Shown: positions 14,841 through 23,984 of the stretch, in pieces
How positions within the stretch are numbered: position 1 is the first letter of the stretch
How the letters are laid out: every line of letters begins with the position of its first letter
From: Halobacillus aidingensis
GTDB taxonomy: Bacteria; Bacillota; Bacilli; Bacillales; Halobacillaceae
DNA length: 39,835 bases
Direction: 5' to 3'
Assembly: GCF_900104185.1 (NCBI RefSeq)
Contig: NZ_FNIZ01000031.1
Location: forward strand, 1 to 39,835
The notes under the pieces: model-generated
Told to the model about the DNA's origin: nothing
Seen by the model: only the letters and a program-made list of their open reading frames with translations
Database searches by the model: none
Position numbers and translations under genes: made by a program

Positions 14841-15938
14841 TTATATTTTTACGGTTTGTTCGGTATTAACGTTGACAATCCCCAGCCCGAAACCTTTCGA
14901 AAATGTAAGCATGGATTTGTCATACTGTACTCCGCCGTGAATAGGGTCATCCGTAAGCATCAATGGGGCATCAAAGTCTACCCTCGTTACATTGTTCTGA
15001 CTAGCTGCAAAATGAGCGGCTGCCGTGATTCCAAGCTTAGTCTCAATCATACTGCCGACCATGCACTCCACACCATAGGCTTCAGCCAGATGGTTGATTT
15101 TCACGGCTCGATGAATACCACCGGATTTCATTAGTTTGATATTGATTAAATCGGCGCTCCGTGTCTCTAATATCCGCCTGGCATCTGTCGGACCGAACAC
15201 ACTCTCATCCCCCATGATTGGTGTATAAGTATGGTCGGTGACTTGTTTCATCCCCTCTATGTTCTGAGCATGAACAGGCTGTTCCACCAATTCTATGGGA
15301 AGGTGGTGGTCCTCCATTTTACGGATGGCATAAATGGCTTCTTTCGGTGACCACCCTTGATTCGCATCCAGCCTGATTCGAACCCCCTCACCTACCCGCT
15401 TATGGATGTTCTGAATCCGTTCGATATCTTTTTCAATCGTATCTTTACCTACTTTCACCTTTAAGACCTTAAATCCGTTGCTGACATAACGGGCCGCGTC
15501 TTCCGCCATTTCTTCCGGATCGTTTACACTGACCGTATAATCGGTTTCCAACTCGCTCTTCGATCCACCAAGCAATTGATAGAGTGGGAGTTGATAGATT
15601 TTTCCTAAGAGGTCGTGTAAAGCTATATCCACGGCAGCTTTAGCACTTGTATTCCCAATGCAGCAGCCCTGCAGCTTTTCAAAAAGATCCTCTCTATACG
15701 TAATGTCCTTTCCGATCAGAACAGGTGTGATGATTTTTTTTATCGTATGATCGATACTCGTTAAACTCTCTCCGGTAATCACAACCGTTGGCGGGGCTTC
15801 TCCCCACCCTTCGGTCCCATCCTCACCAATCACTTTTACGTAAATGGACTCAGCTACGGTAACCGTACGTAAAGCTGTTTTGAATGGGGTGTGTAAAGGG
15901 ACCGCAATCGGATAAGTTTCTATAGACTGAATTCTCAT
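14841..15938 (-). CDS. ykfB: L-Ala-D/L-Glu epimerase YkfB (enolase superfamily)
   Basis: 365 residues. The enolase-superfamily residues fall at the same numbers as in the B. subtilis enzyme: acid/base lysines Lys160 and Lys162 (VLKVKVG), metal ligands Asp191 (DANQGW), Glu219 (LVEQP) and Asp244 (GDES), and Lys268 (INIKLM). It interconverts L-Ala-D-Glu and L-Ala-L-Glu so that the dipeptide freed from murein can be hydrolysed by ordinary peptidases. Soluble, Mg2+-dependent. GGAGG lies just before the ATG. It sits between ykfA and ykfC in the conserved order. Confidence 0.96.
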   Translation of the reverse strand: MRIQSIETYPIAVPLHTPFKTALRTVTVAESIYVKVIGEDGTEGWGEAPPTVVITGESLTSIDHTIKKIITPVLIGKDITYREDLFEKLQGCCIGNTSAKAAVDIALHDLLGKIYQLPLYQLLGGSKSELETDYTVSVNDPEEMAEDAARYVSNGFKVLKVKVGKDTIEKDIERIQNIHKRVGEGVRIRLDANQGWSPKEAIYAIRKMEDHHLPIELVEQPVHAQNIEGMKQVTDHTYTPIMGDESVFGPTDARRILETRSADLINIKLMKSGGIHRAVKINHLAEAYGVECMVGSMIETKLGITAAAHFAASQNNVTRVDFDAPLMLTDDPIHGGVQYDKSMLTFSKGFGLGIVNVNTEQTVKI

Positions 15939-15953
15939 GATCCTCCACCTTTC

Positions 15954-16880
15954 TTAATCGACACCTGGCTGTATCATTAAGGATTTCCTGTGACTTGATA
16001 ATACGGCGTCTGTTCCAAATGGAATGCTGTAATGGGGCAGACAGTGACCAATCTTAAACCCTGCGAGCACAGGTTTATTCAGATGAGAAAAATAGTCCTC
16101 ATAAACTTGTGATAAGGATAGGGTTTCTTTTGTCTTCTCTGTTTCCGTTCCACTAAAATCTCCGAGGATGATTCCAGCCGCATCTTCGAGTTTGCCTGCA
16201 AGTTTCAATTGATTAAAAAAAGAATCCAAACGGTAGGGTTCTTCTCCGACATCTTCAAGGAAAAGTAATTTCCCCTTCGTATCAATCTCGTAAGGTGTGC
16301 CCATTGCATTTACAAGTAAGGATAAATTCCCACCCACTACTTCTCCTGATGCTTCTCCTTCTCCAATGACTTCTAAAGGAGAAAGGTTCTCGTTGTAATG
16401 CATCCCCTCAGGCTCAAACAGCTGGTGAAACATTTTTTCTGATTCCGCATCAAAGCCTTCTTTTCCAACATCCGAACAAAGCATCGGTCCGTGAAAGGTG
16501 ACGAGTCCTGTTTCCTGACGAATAGCGGTATGTAAACATGTGATATCACTATAGCCCCAAAAGATTTTAGGGTTTTCTTTTATAGATGCATAATCAATAT
16601 CCGCTACAATCCGTCCCGTACCATATCCCCCACCAGCACAAAAGATGGCCGTAATTTCCGGATCTTGAAACATGTGATGGAAGTCTTCCAACCTCTGTTG
16701 ATCATTTCCTGCTAGATAGCCATGTTTTTTATTTACATGGGCTCCTAGTTTCACTTTTAGACCTAAGCTTTCCAAGAAAGAAATGCCTTTGTCTAAGTTT
16801 TTAAGGTCCGGGGGACTTGCCGGGGCTATAACCCCAACGGTATCACCCTGATTCAACCGTTCCGCCTTAATCATATTCAT
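15954..16880 (-). CDS. ykfA: Murein peptide LD-carboxypeptidase YkfA (S66 family)
   Basis: 308 residues of peptidase family S66 (LdcA/MccF). The N-terminal GDTVGVIAPASPP is typical. The triad is Ser111 (GYSDIT), Glu209 (FLEDVGE) and His279 (KIGHC). It removes the terminal D-Ala from murein tetrapeptides in the cytoplasm; a MccF-like role in microcin resistance is an alternative for the family. ATG 16880 follows GGAGG by only 3 nt; the second Met (16874, MIKAE) has 9-nt spacing. A hairpin separates it from dppE upstream, so the ykf half may be expressed at a different level. Confidence 0.93.
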   Translation of the reverse strand: MNMIKAERLNQGDTVGVIAPASPPDLKNLDKGISFLESLGLKVKLGAHVNKKHGYLAGNDQQRLEDFHHMFQDPEITAIFCAGGGYGTGRIVADIDYASIKENPKIFWGYSDITCLHTAIRQETGLVTFHGPMLCSDVGKEGFDAESEKMFHQLFEPEGMHYNENLSPLEVIGEGEASGEVVGGNLSLLVNAMGTPYEIDTKGKLLFLEDVGEEPYRLDSFFNQLKLAGKLEDAAGIILGDFSGTETEKTKETLSLSQVYEDYFSHLNKPVLAGFKIGHCLPHYSIPFGTDAVLSSHRKSLMIQPGVD

Positions 16881-16895
16881 ATTCCTCCAATGAAG

Positions 16896-16924
16896 GAAAA
16901 GAGGCGAAAGAATCGCCTCTTTTC
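16896..16924 (-). terminator. Intra-operon hairpin between dppE and ykfA
   Basis: GAAAAGAGGCGA, loop of 5 nt, TCGCCTCTTTTC. The minus-strand T-run is only four bases, so it is probably a leaky terminator or an mRNA-stabilising 3' end rather than a full stop. Confidence 0.6.
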
Positions 16925-16933
16925 AAAGAAAGT

Positions 16934-18562
16934 CTATTGTTTGTCTGCCCACTTCAACTCAAGGTAACCGACAGGATGACGAACGATATCGGATACGTTG
17001 TCTTTCTCAAGAACGACCTGGTTATAGAAATGAACAGGGAAGATCGGCATCTCTTCAAAAAGAAGTTTCTCTGCTTCATACATCAATTCCCAACGCTTTT
17101 CTTCATCCGCTTCATTTTTAGCATCGGCGATCAGCTGATCGTATTCTTCATTGGACCAACCTGTACGGTTCATCGAAGAATCCGTCGTGAAACTCTCAAG
17201 GAAGTTGATTGGATCGGCATAGTCAGCTAAGAAAGAACTTCTGGAAAGTTGGTGTTCCAATGCTTTTTGTGCTTCAAGGAAGACGTTCCATTCCGCATTC
17301 TCCAGCGTAACTTCTACGCCAAGATTTTCTTTGAACATTTGTTGGATGGTTTCTGCAATTTTCTTGTTGTCCTCGCTCGTGTTATAGGAAAGGGTGATGG
17401 CTGGAAGTTCGTCGTACCCTTCTTCCTCCATTCCTTCTTCAAGCAGCTGTTTTGCTTCTTCTACATTCGGTTCTACAAGTTTTCCATTGTGTTCACGGAA
17501 ATCTTCCCCAGATGGACTTTCAAATCCATAAGAGACAAAACCATACGCAGGCTCTTCTTTATTTTTCGTCACATAATCGACGATTTCCTGTTGATTCACA
17601 CTCATGGCGAGGGCCTTTCTTATCTTCTTATTCTGGAAAGGCTCTTCATTTACATTGAAACGGTAGAAGGCTGTACCTGCCTGGTCCTGGATCGACACCT
17701 CTTCACTGTCTAACAGCTGCTCCGCCATATCAGACGGAATATTGGAAGTGTCAAGCTCCCCACTTTCATACATTTGGTATTCCGTATTGGTATCATTCAC
17801 CATCGCCCAGTGAACTTCATCAAGCTTCACAGTCTCGTGATCCCAATATTCTTCATTCTTTTTCATAAGCATTTCACTATCATGTTTCCATTCTGCCAAT
17901 GCAAATGGTCCGTTTCCTACAAAGCTGTCTGCTTCCGCGAACCACTCTGGGTTTTCTGTTGCTACAGACTCATTGATTGGGAAAAACGCCGGGTTGGAAA
18001 TGATATTTAAGAAATATCCTGTCGGTGCACTTAATGTCACTTTTAACTCTTTGTCACTGACCGCTTCCACCATCACATCATCGGCTGATCCTTCTCCATT
18101 GTTAAAGGCTTCTCCACCTTCAATAAAATAACCCAGGAAAGCTGCTGGTGAAGCCGTTTCAGGATCAAGAAGACGTTTCCAAGCAAACTCGTAGTCCCCT
18201 GCCGTCACGTCATCCCCGTTCGACCACTTTGCATCTTCACGGATGAAAAACGTATATTCCTTGCCATCTTCGGAAATTTCCCATTTCTCAGCAGTTGCTG
18301 GTTCTGGAGTGTGGTCTTTGCCAAGACGCGTCAGACCCTCCATCAAATTGTTCAACGCATTCCAGGAAACCGCATCGAATCCTTGAGATGGATCGAAGGA
18401 GGTCGGCTCCTCTCCGTTATTCAGTAATAGCGTTTTTGTTCCTGAGTCACTTTCTCCTTCAGAACTACCCTCATCACTTTCTCCTGCACTTTCCGAAGCT
18501 GTACATGCGGCTAATACAGCGACAAGTAAAACCCCCATAAAGACTGTCCACCATTTTTTCAT
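16934..18562 (-). CDS. dppE: Dipeptide-binding lipoprotein DppE
   Basis: 542 residues (B. subtilis DppE is of almost the same length). A lipoprotein signal peptide MKKWWTVFMGVLLVAVLAAC places the lipidated Cys at position 20. A Ser/Glu/Gly-rich linker follows, then the family 5 solute-binding domain. It captures peptides outside the membrane and passes them to DppB/C. The frame opens upstream to 18646, but that part overlaps the dppD end; ATG 18562 with GAGGAG at 7 nt and the signal peptide settle the start. A hairpin follows the stop. Confidence 0.95.
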   Translation of the reverse strand: MKKWWTVFMGVLLVAVLAACTASESAGESDEGSSEGESDSGTKTLLLNNGEEPTSFDPSQGFDAVSWNALNNLMEGLTRLGKDHTPEPATAEKWEISEDGKEYTFFIREDAKWSNGDDVTAGDYEFAWKRLLDPETASPAAFLGYFIEGGEAFNNGEGSADDVMVEAVSDKELKVTLSAPTGYFLNIISNPAFFPINESVATENPEWFAEADSFVGNGPFALAEWKHDSEMLMKKNEEYWDHETVKLDEVHWAMVNDTNTEYQMYESGELDTSNIPSDMAEQLLDSEEVSIQDQAGTAFYRFNVNEEPFQNKKIRKALAMSVNQQEIVDYVTKNKEEPAYGFVSYGFESPSGEDFREHNGKLVEPNVEEAKQLLEEGMEEEGYDELPAITLSYNTSEDNKKIAETIQQMFKENLGVEVTLENAEWNVFLEAQKALEHQLSRSSFLADYADPINFLESFTTDSSMNRTGWSNEEYDQLIADAKNEADEEKRWELMYEAEKLLFEEMPIFPVHFYNQVVLEKDNVSDIVRHPVGYLELKWADKQ

Positions 18563-18584
18563 ATTCGTTCTCCTCTCTATATAT

Positions 18585-19583
18585 TTAATAGGTTGATGCC
18601 ATATATTTTTTTGCTCGCTCATCCTGCAGCCAACAGTCCACGTCATGTGTTCTGCTCAACTTAGAATGAAACGGATAAACCTTTGTGCACACTTCCATGG
18701 CCATTGGGCACCTGGCAGCAAATGGACACCCTTCCGGTGGTGAAAACAAATCCGGAGGTGTTCCGTCTATTGGTATTAATTTTTCTCCCTTTTGATCCAA
18801 ACGGGGCACAGAGTGAAGCAGACCCCTGGTGTAAGGGTGCTGCGGGGTGTAAAAAATTTCTTTCCGTGTCCCTGTTTCAATAACTTTTCCGGCATACATG
18901 ACCGCAATGCGATCGGCTATTTTAGCTACAACCCCTAAATCATGCGTGATGAGTATGATGGAAACACCGGTCTGTTTCTGTATTTTCTGAAACAGCTGAA
19001 GGATTTGAGCTTGGATGGTGACATCTAAAGCGGTTGTCGGTTCATCGGCAATCAGTAGTTCAGGATCACAGATCAGTGCCATCGCAATCACGATTCGCTG
19101 GCGCATGCCGCCACTAAATTCGTGAGGGTACTGCTTCATACGTTCGACAGGGTTGGGGATTCCGACAAGGGTAAGCATTTCCATCGCCTGTTTATCCGCT
19201 TCTTTCCTTGAAATGGAACGATGTTGGCGCAGCCCCTCTGTCAACTGGTCTCCAACGGTCAAGGTCGGATTCAAGGCAGTCATCGGATCCTGGAAAATCA
19301 TCGAAATATCTACACCGCGAATTTTTCTTACTTCCTTGTCCGAAAGCTGAGTCATATCCTGTCCTTTGAAAAGAATGGATCCATCTTTGATCTCACCTGG
19401 AGGTGTTGGAATAAGGCGCATGATGCTGTTCGCTGTGACACTCTTCCCACAACCGGATTCTCCGACAATGGCAAGGGTTTCCCCGCGATATAATTCTAAA
19501 TTTACGCCGCGCACGGCCTGTACCTCTCCCCCGAAGGTTTTGAACGATACATGCAGGTCACGGATGTCCAAGATTTTTTCCAT
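18585..19583 (-). CDS. dppD: Peptide ABC transporter ATPase DppD
   Basis: 332 residues. Walker A GESGCGKS, signature [10 protein letters not shown], Walker [16 protein letters not shown], switch LITHDLGV. The C-terminal cysteine-containing region ([14 protein letters not shown]) is typical of Opp/Dpp ATPases. It pairs with YkfD or acts as a homodimer on the DppB/DppC channel. AGGAGG precedes the ATG at 19583, which lies 7 bp beyond dppC. Confidence 0.95.
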   Translation of the reverse strand: MEKILDIRDLHVSFKTFGGEVQAVRGVNLELYRGETLAIVGESGCGKSVTANSIMRLIPTPPGEIKDGSILFKGQDMTQLSDKEVRKIRGVDISMIFQDPMTALNPTLTVGDQLTEGLRQHRSISRKEADKQAMEMLTLVGIPNPVERMKQYPHEFSGGMRQRIVIAMALICDPELLIADEPTTALDVTIQAQILQLFQKIQKQTGVSIILITHDLGVVAKIADRIAVMYAGKVIETGTRKEIFYTPQHPYTRGLLHSVPRLDQKGEKLIPIDGTPPDLFSPPEGCPFAARCPMAMEVCTKVYPFHSKLSRTHDVDCWLQDERAKKYMASTY

Positions 19584-19589
19584 TGATGT

Positions 19590-20546
19590 TTACCTCCTGA
19601 GCTTAGGATCGAGCGCATCCTGGAGACCATCTCCAAGCACGTTAAATGCGAACATTGTTGCTGAAATGAAGAATGCAGGAAAGAAAAGACGCCACCAGTC
19701 ACCTGATAAGATGACACCCAGCGCATCATTGGCCATCATTCCCCAGCTTGCAAATGGTGACTGAATGCCTAAACCCAAAAAGCTTAAAAAAGCTTCTGCA
19801 AAGATGGCTGTTGGAACAGTGAGAGTCATCTGTACAATAATCGGCCCCATCGTATTCGGCAGCAGGTTCTTTTGAATGATCCGCTTCGTTTTCGCTCCGA
19901 AAGACTGGGAAGCCATGACAAATTCATTGTGTTTCAACTGCAGGACCTGTCCTCTGACAATTCGTGCCATTCCAACCCAGCCGGTAACCGTTAAGGCTAT
20001 GATAATGGTTAAGAGACTTGGTCCCATGACCACAAGGAGTAGAATGACGACAAGCAGGTAGGGCAGTCCATAAAGGATTTCGATGATCCGCATCATGATA
20101 TTATCGGTTCGACCACCTTTATAACCTGACAGCCCTCCATAAGCGACCCCTATGAAAAAGTCGATTAAAGCGGCCATCAATCCTACAAACAAGGAGATTC
20201 TTGCCCCGTACCACGTCCTCGTGAATACATCCCGTCCTAATTCATCTGTACCGAACCAATGGGTAAGCGATGGTGCCTGGTTCTGGTTTGGCAGGTTTTG
20301 AGTATCCACATCGTGAGGGGAAATCCAAGGCCCGATGACAGCCATGACGCCTAATAGGATAAGAAAAATGAGCCCTGACATAGCTAATTTATTCTGCCGG
20401 AGTCTTCTCCAGGCATCTTCCCAATAAGAAAGAGAAGGACGAACAACGGATTCCGCATCTTCTGTATTTTTCTCTTTCGGTTTAAACCATTCATCTGGAA
20501 TCGATGAATGAGGCGTTTCTTCATTCTGTTTCTTCGCAGGAATCAC
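19590..20546 (-). CDS. dppC: Dipeptide ABC transporter permease DppC
   Basis: 318 residues. A cytoplasmic N-terminal tail (about 1-55, polar) precedes the OppC N-terminal domain and five more membrane segments. The EAA-type loop is visible as SFGAKTKRIIQKNLLPN. It starts with GTG at 20546, preceded by AAGGGGG at 7 nt, one base after the dppB stop. With DppB it forms the membrane channel. The long polar N-terminus is within the family's range. Confidence 0.94.
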   Translation of the reverse strand: MIPAKKQNEETPHSSIPDEWFKPKEKNTEDAESVVRPSLSYWEDAWRRLRQNKLAMSGLIFLILLGVMAVIGPWISPHDVDTQNLPNQNQAPSLTHWFGTDELGRDVFTRTWYGARISLFVGLMAALIDFFIGVAYGGLSGYKGGRTDNIMMRIIEILYGLPYLLVVILLLVVMGPSLLTIIIALTVTGWVGMARIVRGQVLQLKHNEFVMASQSFGAKTKRIIQKNLLPNTMGPIIVQMTLTVPTAIFAEAFLSFLGLGIQSPFASWGMMANDALGVILSGDWWRLFFPAFFISATMFAFNVLGDGLQDALDPKLRR

Positions 20547-20547
20547 A

Positions 20548-21480
20548 TTACTTGCCCCCTTCTTTATGCAGCTTGATTCTAGGATCGAGAATTCCGTAAG
20601 CGATATCCACCAGGAACAACATCAATACAAGAAAGGCACTGTAAAAAACGGTCGTTCCCATAATGACTGGATAGTCTCGCTGGTTGATGCCTTCAACAAA
20701 ATATTTGCCCATCCCCGGAATCGCAAAAATCTTTTCAATGACGAACGTTCCTGTCAAGACCCCTGCAAGCAAGGTACCTAAAATGGTGACCACAGGCATG
20801 AGTGCATTCTTCAATGCGTGCTTCACAATGATTTTGGCTGGCGACAGCCCTTTGGCCCTAGCCATTTTTATATAATCCTGTGTTAACGTTTCAAGCATGC
20901 TTGACCTGGTTAAACGGGCAATAATGGCCATGGGGCCGGTAGCAAGGGCAACAATTGGGAGCACCATATGTTGTGGGCTGCTCCACGTCGCAGCAGGGAG
21001 CACACCTAAGTTGACGGCTAACTGCTGGATTAACAGGGTAGCTAATACAAAGTTAGGGATCGATATCCCCAGTACGGCAATGGTCATCGCTATGTAATCA
21101 ATCACTCCATTGTGCTTCAATGCCGCAAAAACACCGAGGGCCACTCCGGAAATTAAAGCAATGAGGATTGTCCATATTCCTAACTCAGCGGATATAGGAA
21201 AACCTCTGCCTAATAAAGAATTGACCGTTTCTGTCGGTTGTTTAATCGAAGGACCGAAATCCAGCGTCACAATGGATTTTAAATACAAGACGTATTGCAC
21301 AACTAACGGTTCATCCAGATGGTAATGGGCCTCTAAATTTCTCTGGACGGCTTCGTTGGTTGTCCTTTCTTCATTGAACGGTGAACCCGGTAGTAAATTC
21401 ATTAAGAAAAACGTGAGCGTTGCTATGATAAAAACAGTAACTATCATGTAAATGAAACGTTTCAATATGTATTTCGCCAC
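20548..21480 (-). CDS. dppB: Dipeptide ABC transporter permease DppB
   Basis: 310 residues (B. subtilis DppB has 308). The N-terminus AKYILKRFIYMIVTVFIIAT is the standard OppB/DppB start, with six membrane segments and the loop MARAKGLSPAKIIVKHALKN. The open frame runs back to 21627 inside dppA; GTG 21480, with AGGGGGA 7 nt upstream and 11 bp after the dppA stop, is the likely start. Forms the channel with DppC. Confidence 0.94.
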   Translation of the reverse strand: MAKYILKRFIYMIVTVFIIATLTFFLMNLLPGSPFNEERTTNEAVQRNLEAHYHLDEPLVVQYVLYLKSIVTLDFGPSIKQPTETVNSLLGRGFPISAELGIWTILIALISGVALGVFAALKHNGVIDYIAMTIAVLGISIPNFVLATLLIQQLAVNLGVLPAATWSSPQHMVLPIVALATGPMAIIARLTRSSMLETLTQDYIKMARAKGLSPAKIIVKHALKNALMPVVTILGTLLAGVLTGTFVIEKIFAIPGMGKYFVEGINQRDYPVIMGTTVFYSAFLVLMLFLVDIAYGILDPRIKLHKEGGK

Positions 21481-21491
21481 GACTGGTCCCC

Positions 21492-22316
21492 CTAGCTGGA
21501 TGTTGTCTGCATGGCAAGCTCTGTCATGACAAGCATGGCTTGGTATGCTTCCACTATGTTTTTGGCTTGAAACCTTACCGTTGTTGAATCTGGTTCGATT
21601 TCCGTACCAGGCATGAGATTTGCCCATTCGGCCTGGCCATAATTCATAAATTCAATTCTTAGAGTGGGATGTTCTGGAGGTACGAGCGGCTCTACTCGAT
21701 TTCGGTTATGTATCGCTTCCGTCGTTCGTTTTTCCAGAAGTTCTCCTGCCTTTTTCGGTGTTAAACTTTTGACCGCTGATCGAGAAATGGTTTCTTTGAC
21801 TGGTACTGTAACGATATTTGGAATCAGGGCTTCTGCTTCCATCGCTGCACAGTCATCCCCGGCAACCATCAAAACAGGGACACCGTAATAACCGGCCACA
21901 TATGCATTAAAACCAAGCTCCCCCACGGCAACGTCATTTATGTAGAAGTTACGAACCCCGAAAGTCATCGAGTGTGATAGAACCCCTTTTTGAGCTGCCC
22001 TGGCATGGTACCCTACAAAGATAGCTCCGGCATAGGATTCATCTAATCCTTGAATCATAGATAGTGGCTTCACACTTCCAGTGATTAATGAGGCATCTGG
22101 GTGAATCTCATCGATCAGTAAATTGTTCATCTTCGAATGGCTGTCATTGACTAATACTTCTTCTACATGGTTTTGAAATGCCGCTTCAATGACATGGTTC
22201 GTTTCTTCTGTCATGATCTTCCTCGCCCGTTCATAATTGTGCTGGGAAGAATCAACAAAGGTGTAATCGGGTACACCGGTTATTCCCTCCATATCTACGG
22301 AGAGGTACAACTTCAT
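21492..22316 (-). CDS. dppA: D-aminopeptidase DppA
   Basis: 274 residues, the same as B. subtilis DppA, a zinc-dependent self-compartmentalising decameric D-aminopeptidase (family M55) acting on D-Ala-D-Ala and similar peptides. Metal and catalytic residues fit the family numbering: Asp8 and Glu10 (SVDMEG), His60 (NDSHSK), His104 (GYHARA), His115 and Glu133 (VGELG). Three upstream Met codons exist; ATG 22316 (MKLYLSVDMEG) is 9 nt from AGGAG and matches the conserved start. First gene of the operon, under a CodY-box-bearing promoter. Confidence 0.96.
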   Translation of the reverse strand: MKLYLSVDMEGITGVPDYTFVDSSQHNYERARKIMTEETNHVIEAAFQNHVEEVLVNDSHSKMNNLLIDEIHPDASLITGSVKPLSMIQGLDESYAGAIFVGYHARAAQKGVLSHSMTFGVRNFYINDVAVGELGFNAYVAGYYGVPVLMVAGDDCAAMEAEALIPNIVTVPVKETISRSAVKSLTPKKAGELLEKRTTEAIHNRNRVEPLVPPEHPTLRIEFMNYGQAEWANLMPGTEIEPDSTTVRFQAKNIVEAYQAMLVMTELAMQTTSS

Positions 22317-22347
22317 GATCATCATCTCCTTTTTTGGTAATATTGTT

Positions 22348-22379
22348 AATTTTCATAAAATTTTACCAGTTGATGACAA
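22348..22379 (-). promoter_or_regulatory. dppA promoter with CodY box
   Basis: On the minus strand, a -35 TTGTCA (22374-22379) and a -10 TATGAA (22352-22357) have a 16-nt spacer. Over the -10 lies AATTTTCATAAAATT (22348-22362), matching the CodY consensus AATTTTCWGAAAATT at 14 of 15 positions. CodY with GTP and branched-chain amino acids should repress the operon in rich medium, as for B. subtilis dpp. Confidence 0.8.
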
Positions 22380-22481
22380 ATTTTGCAATAGGACTCTTCC
22401 TCCACTTCTGTTTAAAGATCAATATCTCCACCATCTGAAGACCAGGAATACGGCTCATAAATCATCAACGGCCTAAATAAA

Positions 22482-22506
22482 AAACCTGGAGTTAGACTCC
22501 AGGTTT
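22482..22506 (-). terminator. Terminator
   Basis: AAACCTGGAGT, loop TAG, ACTCCAGGTTT, with a T-rich tract on the minus strand. It would end a short minus-strand transcript just upstream of dppA and insulate it. Confidence 0.75.
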
Positions 22507-22646
22507 CACATAGGCTTTTTAAATAATGACTGTTTTTCAAAGTAGTAATCAATGACTTCAAGTTCAGAATAAGGAATTTTTTTATCGCCAACAATTTGGT
22601 AACCACCAAACCCTATACTTGCGGTGGCGACGTTCACACATTCCAT
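22506..22646 (-). CDS. Possible small protein between two terminators
   Basis: 46 residues from ATG 22646 (MECVNVATASIGFGGYQIVG and on), ending exactly at a terminator. The frame opens at 22688 within the preceding terminator's T-run, so the later start is preferred. No clear ribosome binding site is visible (AAAGG at about 13 nt). Not recognised. The flanking terminators suggest a separate transcript, but coding is uncertain. Confidence 0.35.
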   Translation of the reverse strand: MECVNVATASIGFGGYQIVGDKKIPYSELEVIDYYFEKQSLFKKPM

Positions 22647-22687
22647 ATTAAAACAGCCTTTCATTACGGACAGGATTGCTTGGCACA

Positions 22688-22724
22688 TAAAAAAAGACAG
22701 CGGCCGGACCCGCGCTGCCTTTTC
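22688..22724 (-). terminator. Terminator of the 48-residue protein gene
   Basis: On the minus strand AAAAGGCAGCG, a GC-rich loop, CGCTGTCTTTTTTT, beginning 18 bp after the stop at 22742. Confidence 0.75.
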
Positions 22725-22741
22725 TTATAAAAGAAGCTGGT

Positions 22742-22888
22742 TTATAAAAGACGAATATGCGTGATTTTTGCTTGCGGGTTACTTCTCAAATGACTTTCGC
22801 GTGCTTTTTCTTTGTGCGAAGCATATACAGGGACTTGTTTCACTACGCCTGATTTGGCCTGGTAATAGATCAAGTATTTTTCTGCCAC
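22742..22888 (-). CDS. Small basic protein, unknown function
   Basis: 48 residues from GTG 22888: AEKYLIYYQAKSGVVKQVPV, then YASHKEKARESHLRSNPQAK and ITHIRLL. The alternation of hydrophobic and polar residues suggests a small beta-alpha protein. AAAGG lies about 10 nt upstream and a terminator follows, so it looks like a self-contained gene. It shares direction with crtM but is separated from it by a tandem repeat. Family not recognised. Confidence 0.55.
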   Translation of the reverse strand: MAEKYLIYYQAKSGVVKQVPVYASHKEKARESHLRSNPQAKITHIRLL

Positions 22889-22963
22889 TCTACTCTACCT
22901 TTCCTGATTCTTTGTTGCTACAAGTATTCGCACGAATGGACAGGAATATACATGATGTGGGTT

Positions 22964-23100
22964 CTTGCGCGCGATTGAGATGGTCTTGCGTGCGATGAAG
23001 ATGCTCTTGCGTGCGATGAAGATGCTCTTGCGTGCGATGAAGATGCTCTTGCGTGCGATGAAGATGCTCTTGTGTGCGATGAAGATGCTCTTGCGTGCGA
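22964..23100. repeat. 21-bp tandem repeat, six units plus a partial one
   Basis: Units start at 22964, 22985, 23006, 23027, 23048 and 23069, with a partial unit at 23090. The consensus on the plus strand is CTTGCGTGCGATGAAGATG plus CT. Three interior units are identical to it or nearly so; the first and sixth differ. The period is a multiple of three, so minus-strand frames stay open (heptapeptide RTQEHLH), but there is no ribosome binding site and the frame overlaps the crtM end. Read as non-coding. Confidence 0.85.
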
Positions 23101-23125
23101 ATCACGCACTGAAGGCGTGATTCGC
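23097..23125. other. Hairpin after crtM, fused to the tandem repeat
   Basis: GCGAATCACGC (23097-23107), loop ACTGAAG, GCGTGATTCGC (23115-23125): a perfect 11-bp stem, about 20 bp beyond the crtM stop. There is no T-run on either strand, so it may be a 3' mRNA stabiliser rather than a terminator. The last partial tandem unit forms part of its 5' arm. Confidence 0.7.
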
Positions 23126-23145
23126 TCGTACAAAAAGAAGCAGAA

Positions 23146-23982
23146 TCACTGCATGTCTGCAATGATCTGCTTCTTCTCTTGATCTGATACGTAATTGCGA
23201 TGGTTGAACACTTGATATCCGTTTTTTCTTACAGTCGGAAGGATGGCCCGATACATTTTGGCGGCGCCTCCTACGGGTGTGCGTGAATACAAAGGGTAAT
23301 CAGGTAATGTTTTCATCGCCTTGTCATAGTAGGCTTCGGCATCGGCGGCCAAGTCTTCCCACATGCTGATAAAGGCTTGATTTACCTTTTTCTTTTTCAG
23401 GTCAAAAAAAGTGTAGCCATGATAGTCCATCACTTCTTGTGGTAAGTAAATACGGTCGATCTCCATGTCTTCGCCTATATCTCTTAGTATGTTAGTAATT
23501 TGCATGGCGTAGCCGAGTTCAATCGCTCCTTGGCGGAGAGCGGCGACTTTTCCTGGAGCAATGACAGGGAGAAGCATCAGACCGACGGTACTTGCTACAT
23601 GATAGCAATAATCTAATAAATCCTCTTTCGTACGGATGGTGGTCGGATACAGGTCCATGCGTTGACCTTTGATCATGTCATAATAGGGCTCAGGATCGAT
23701 GGAGAAATGTCTGAACACATCATCGAGCGCGATCCAAGAAGGGTCTTTAAGTTCAAGCTTCCCTTCCATGAAATGATCAAATTGTTGGGAGAAAGATTCG
23801 AGTTCTGTTTTTGGGTTAATTCCTTCATCTACGATATCATCGACACGACGGCAAAAGGCATAAATCGCCCAAACCGCTCTTTTCTGCTGTTTGGGAAGCA
23901 TAGCGAATGCTTTTGAGAACGTTTTGGAATGCTTTTCGATTACTTCGCGGCAATGATCGTATGCTTGGTTCAAGTCCGTCAT
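23146..23982 (-). CDS. crtM: Dehydrosqualene (4,4'-diapophytoene) synthase CrtM
   Basis: 278 residues. Both aspartate-rich diphosphate-binding motifs are intact: RRVDDIVDE (Asp48, Asp52) and NILRDIGED (Asp168, Asp172). It condenses two farnesyl diphosphates head to head into the C30 4,4'-diapophytoene, the first committed step of staphyloxanthin-like pigments. ATG 23982 is about 9 nt from GAGGTG; the overlapping GTG 23985 touches the crtN stop. The pairing with CrtN-type desaturases argues for a C30 rather than a C40 (CrtB) product. Last gene of operon B. Confidence 0.93.
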   Translation of the reverse strand: MTDLNQAYDHCREVIEKHSKTFSKAFAMLPKQQKRAVWAIYAFCRRVDDIVDEGINPKTELESFSQQFDHFMEGKLELKDPSWIALDDVFRHFSIDPEPYYDMIKGQRMDLYPTTIRTKEDLLDYCYHVASTVGLMLLPVIAPGKVAALRQGAIELGYAMQITNILRDIGEDMEIDRIYLPQEVMDYHGYTFFDLKKKKVNQAFISMWEDLAADAEAYYDKAMKTLPDYPLYSRTPVGGAAKMYRAILPTVRKNGYQVFNHRNYVSDQEKKQIIADMQ

Positions 23983-23984
23983 CA

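Noticed and set aside
22964-23100. CRISPR array
   Set aside because: The units are directly adjacent 21-mers with no unique spacers, and no cas gene is near.
22890-23162. Open frame encoding heptapeptide repeats RTQEHLH
   Set aside because: The 21-bp repeat keeps every minus-strand frame open. There is no ribosome binding site, it overlaps the crtM end, and a second frame is equally open (SHARASS). Treated as a tandem repeat.
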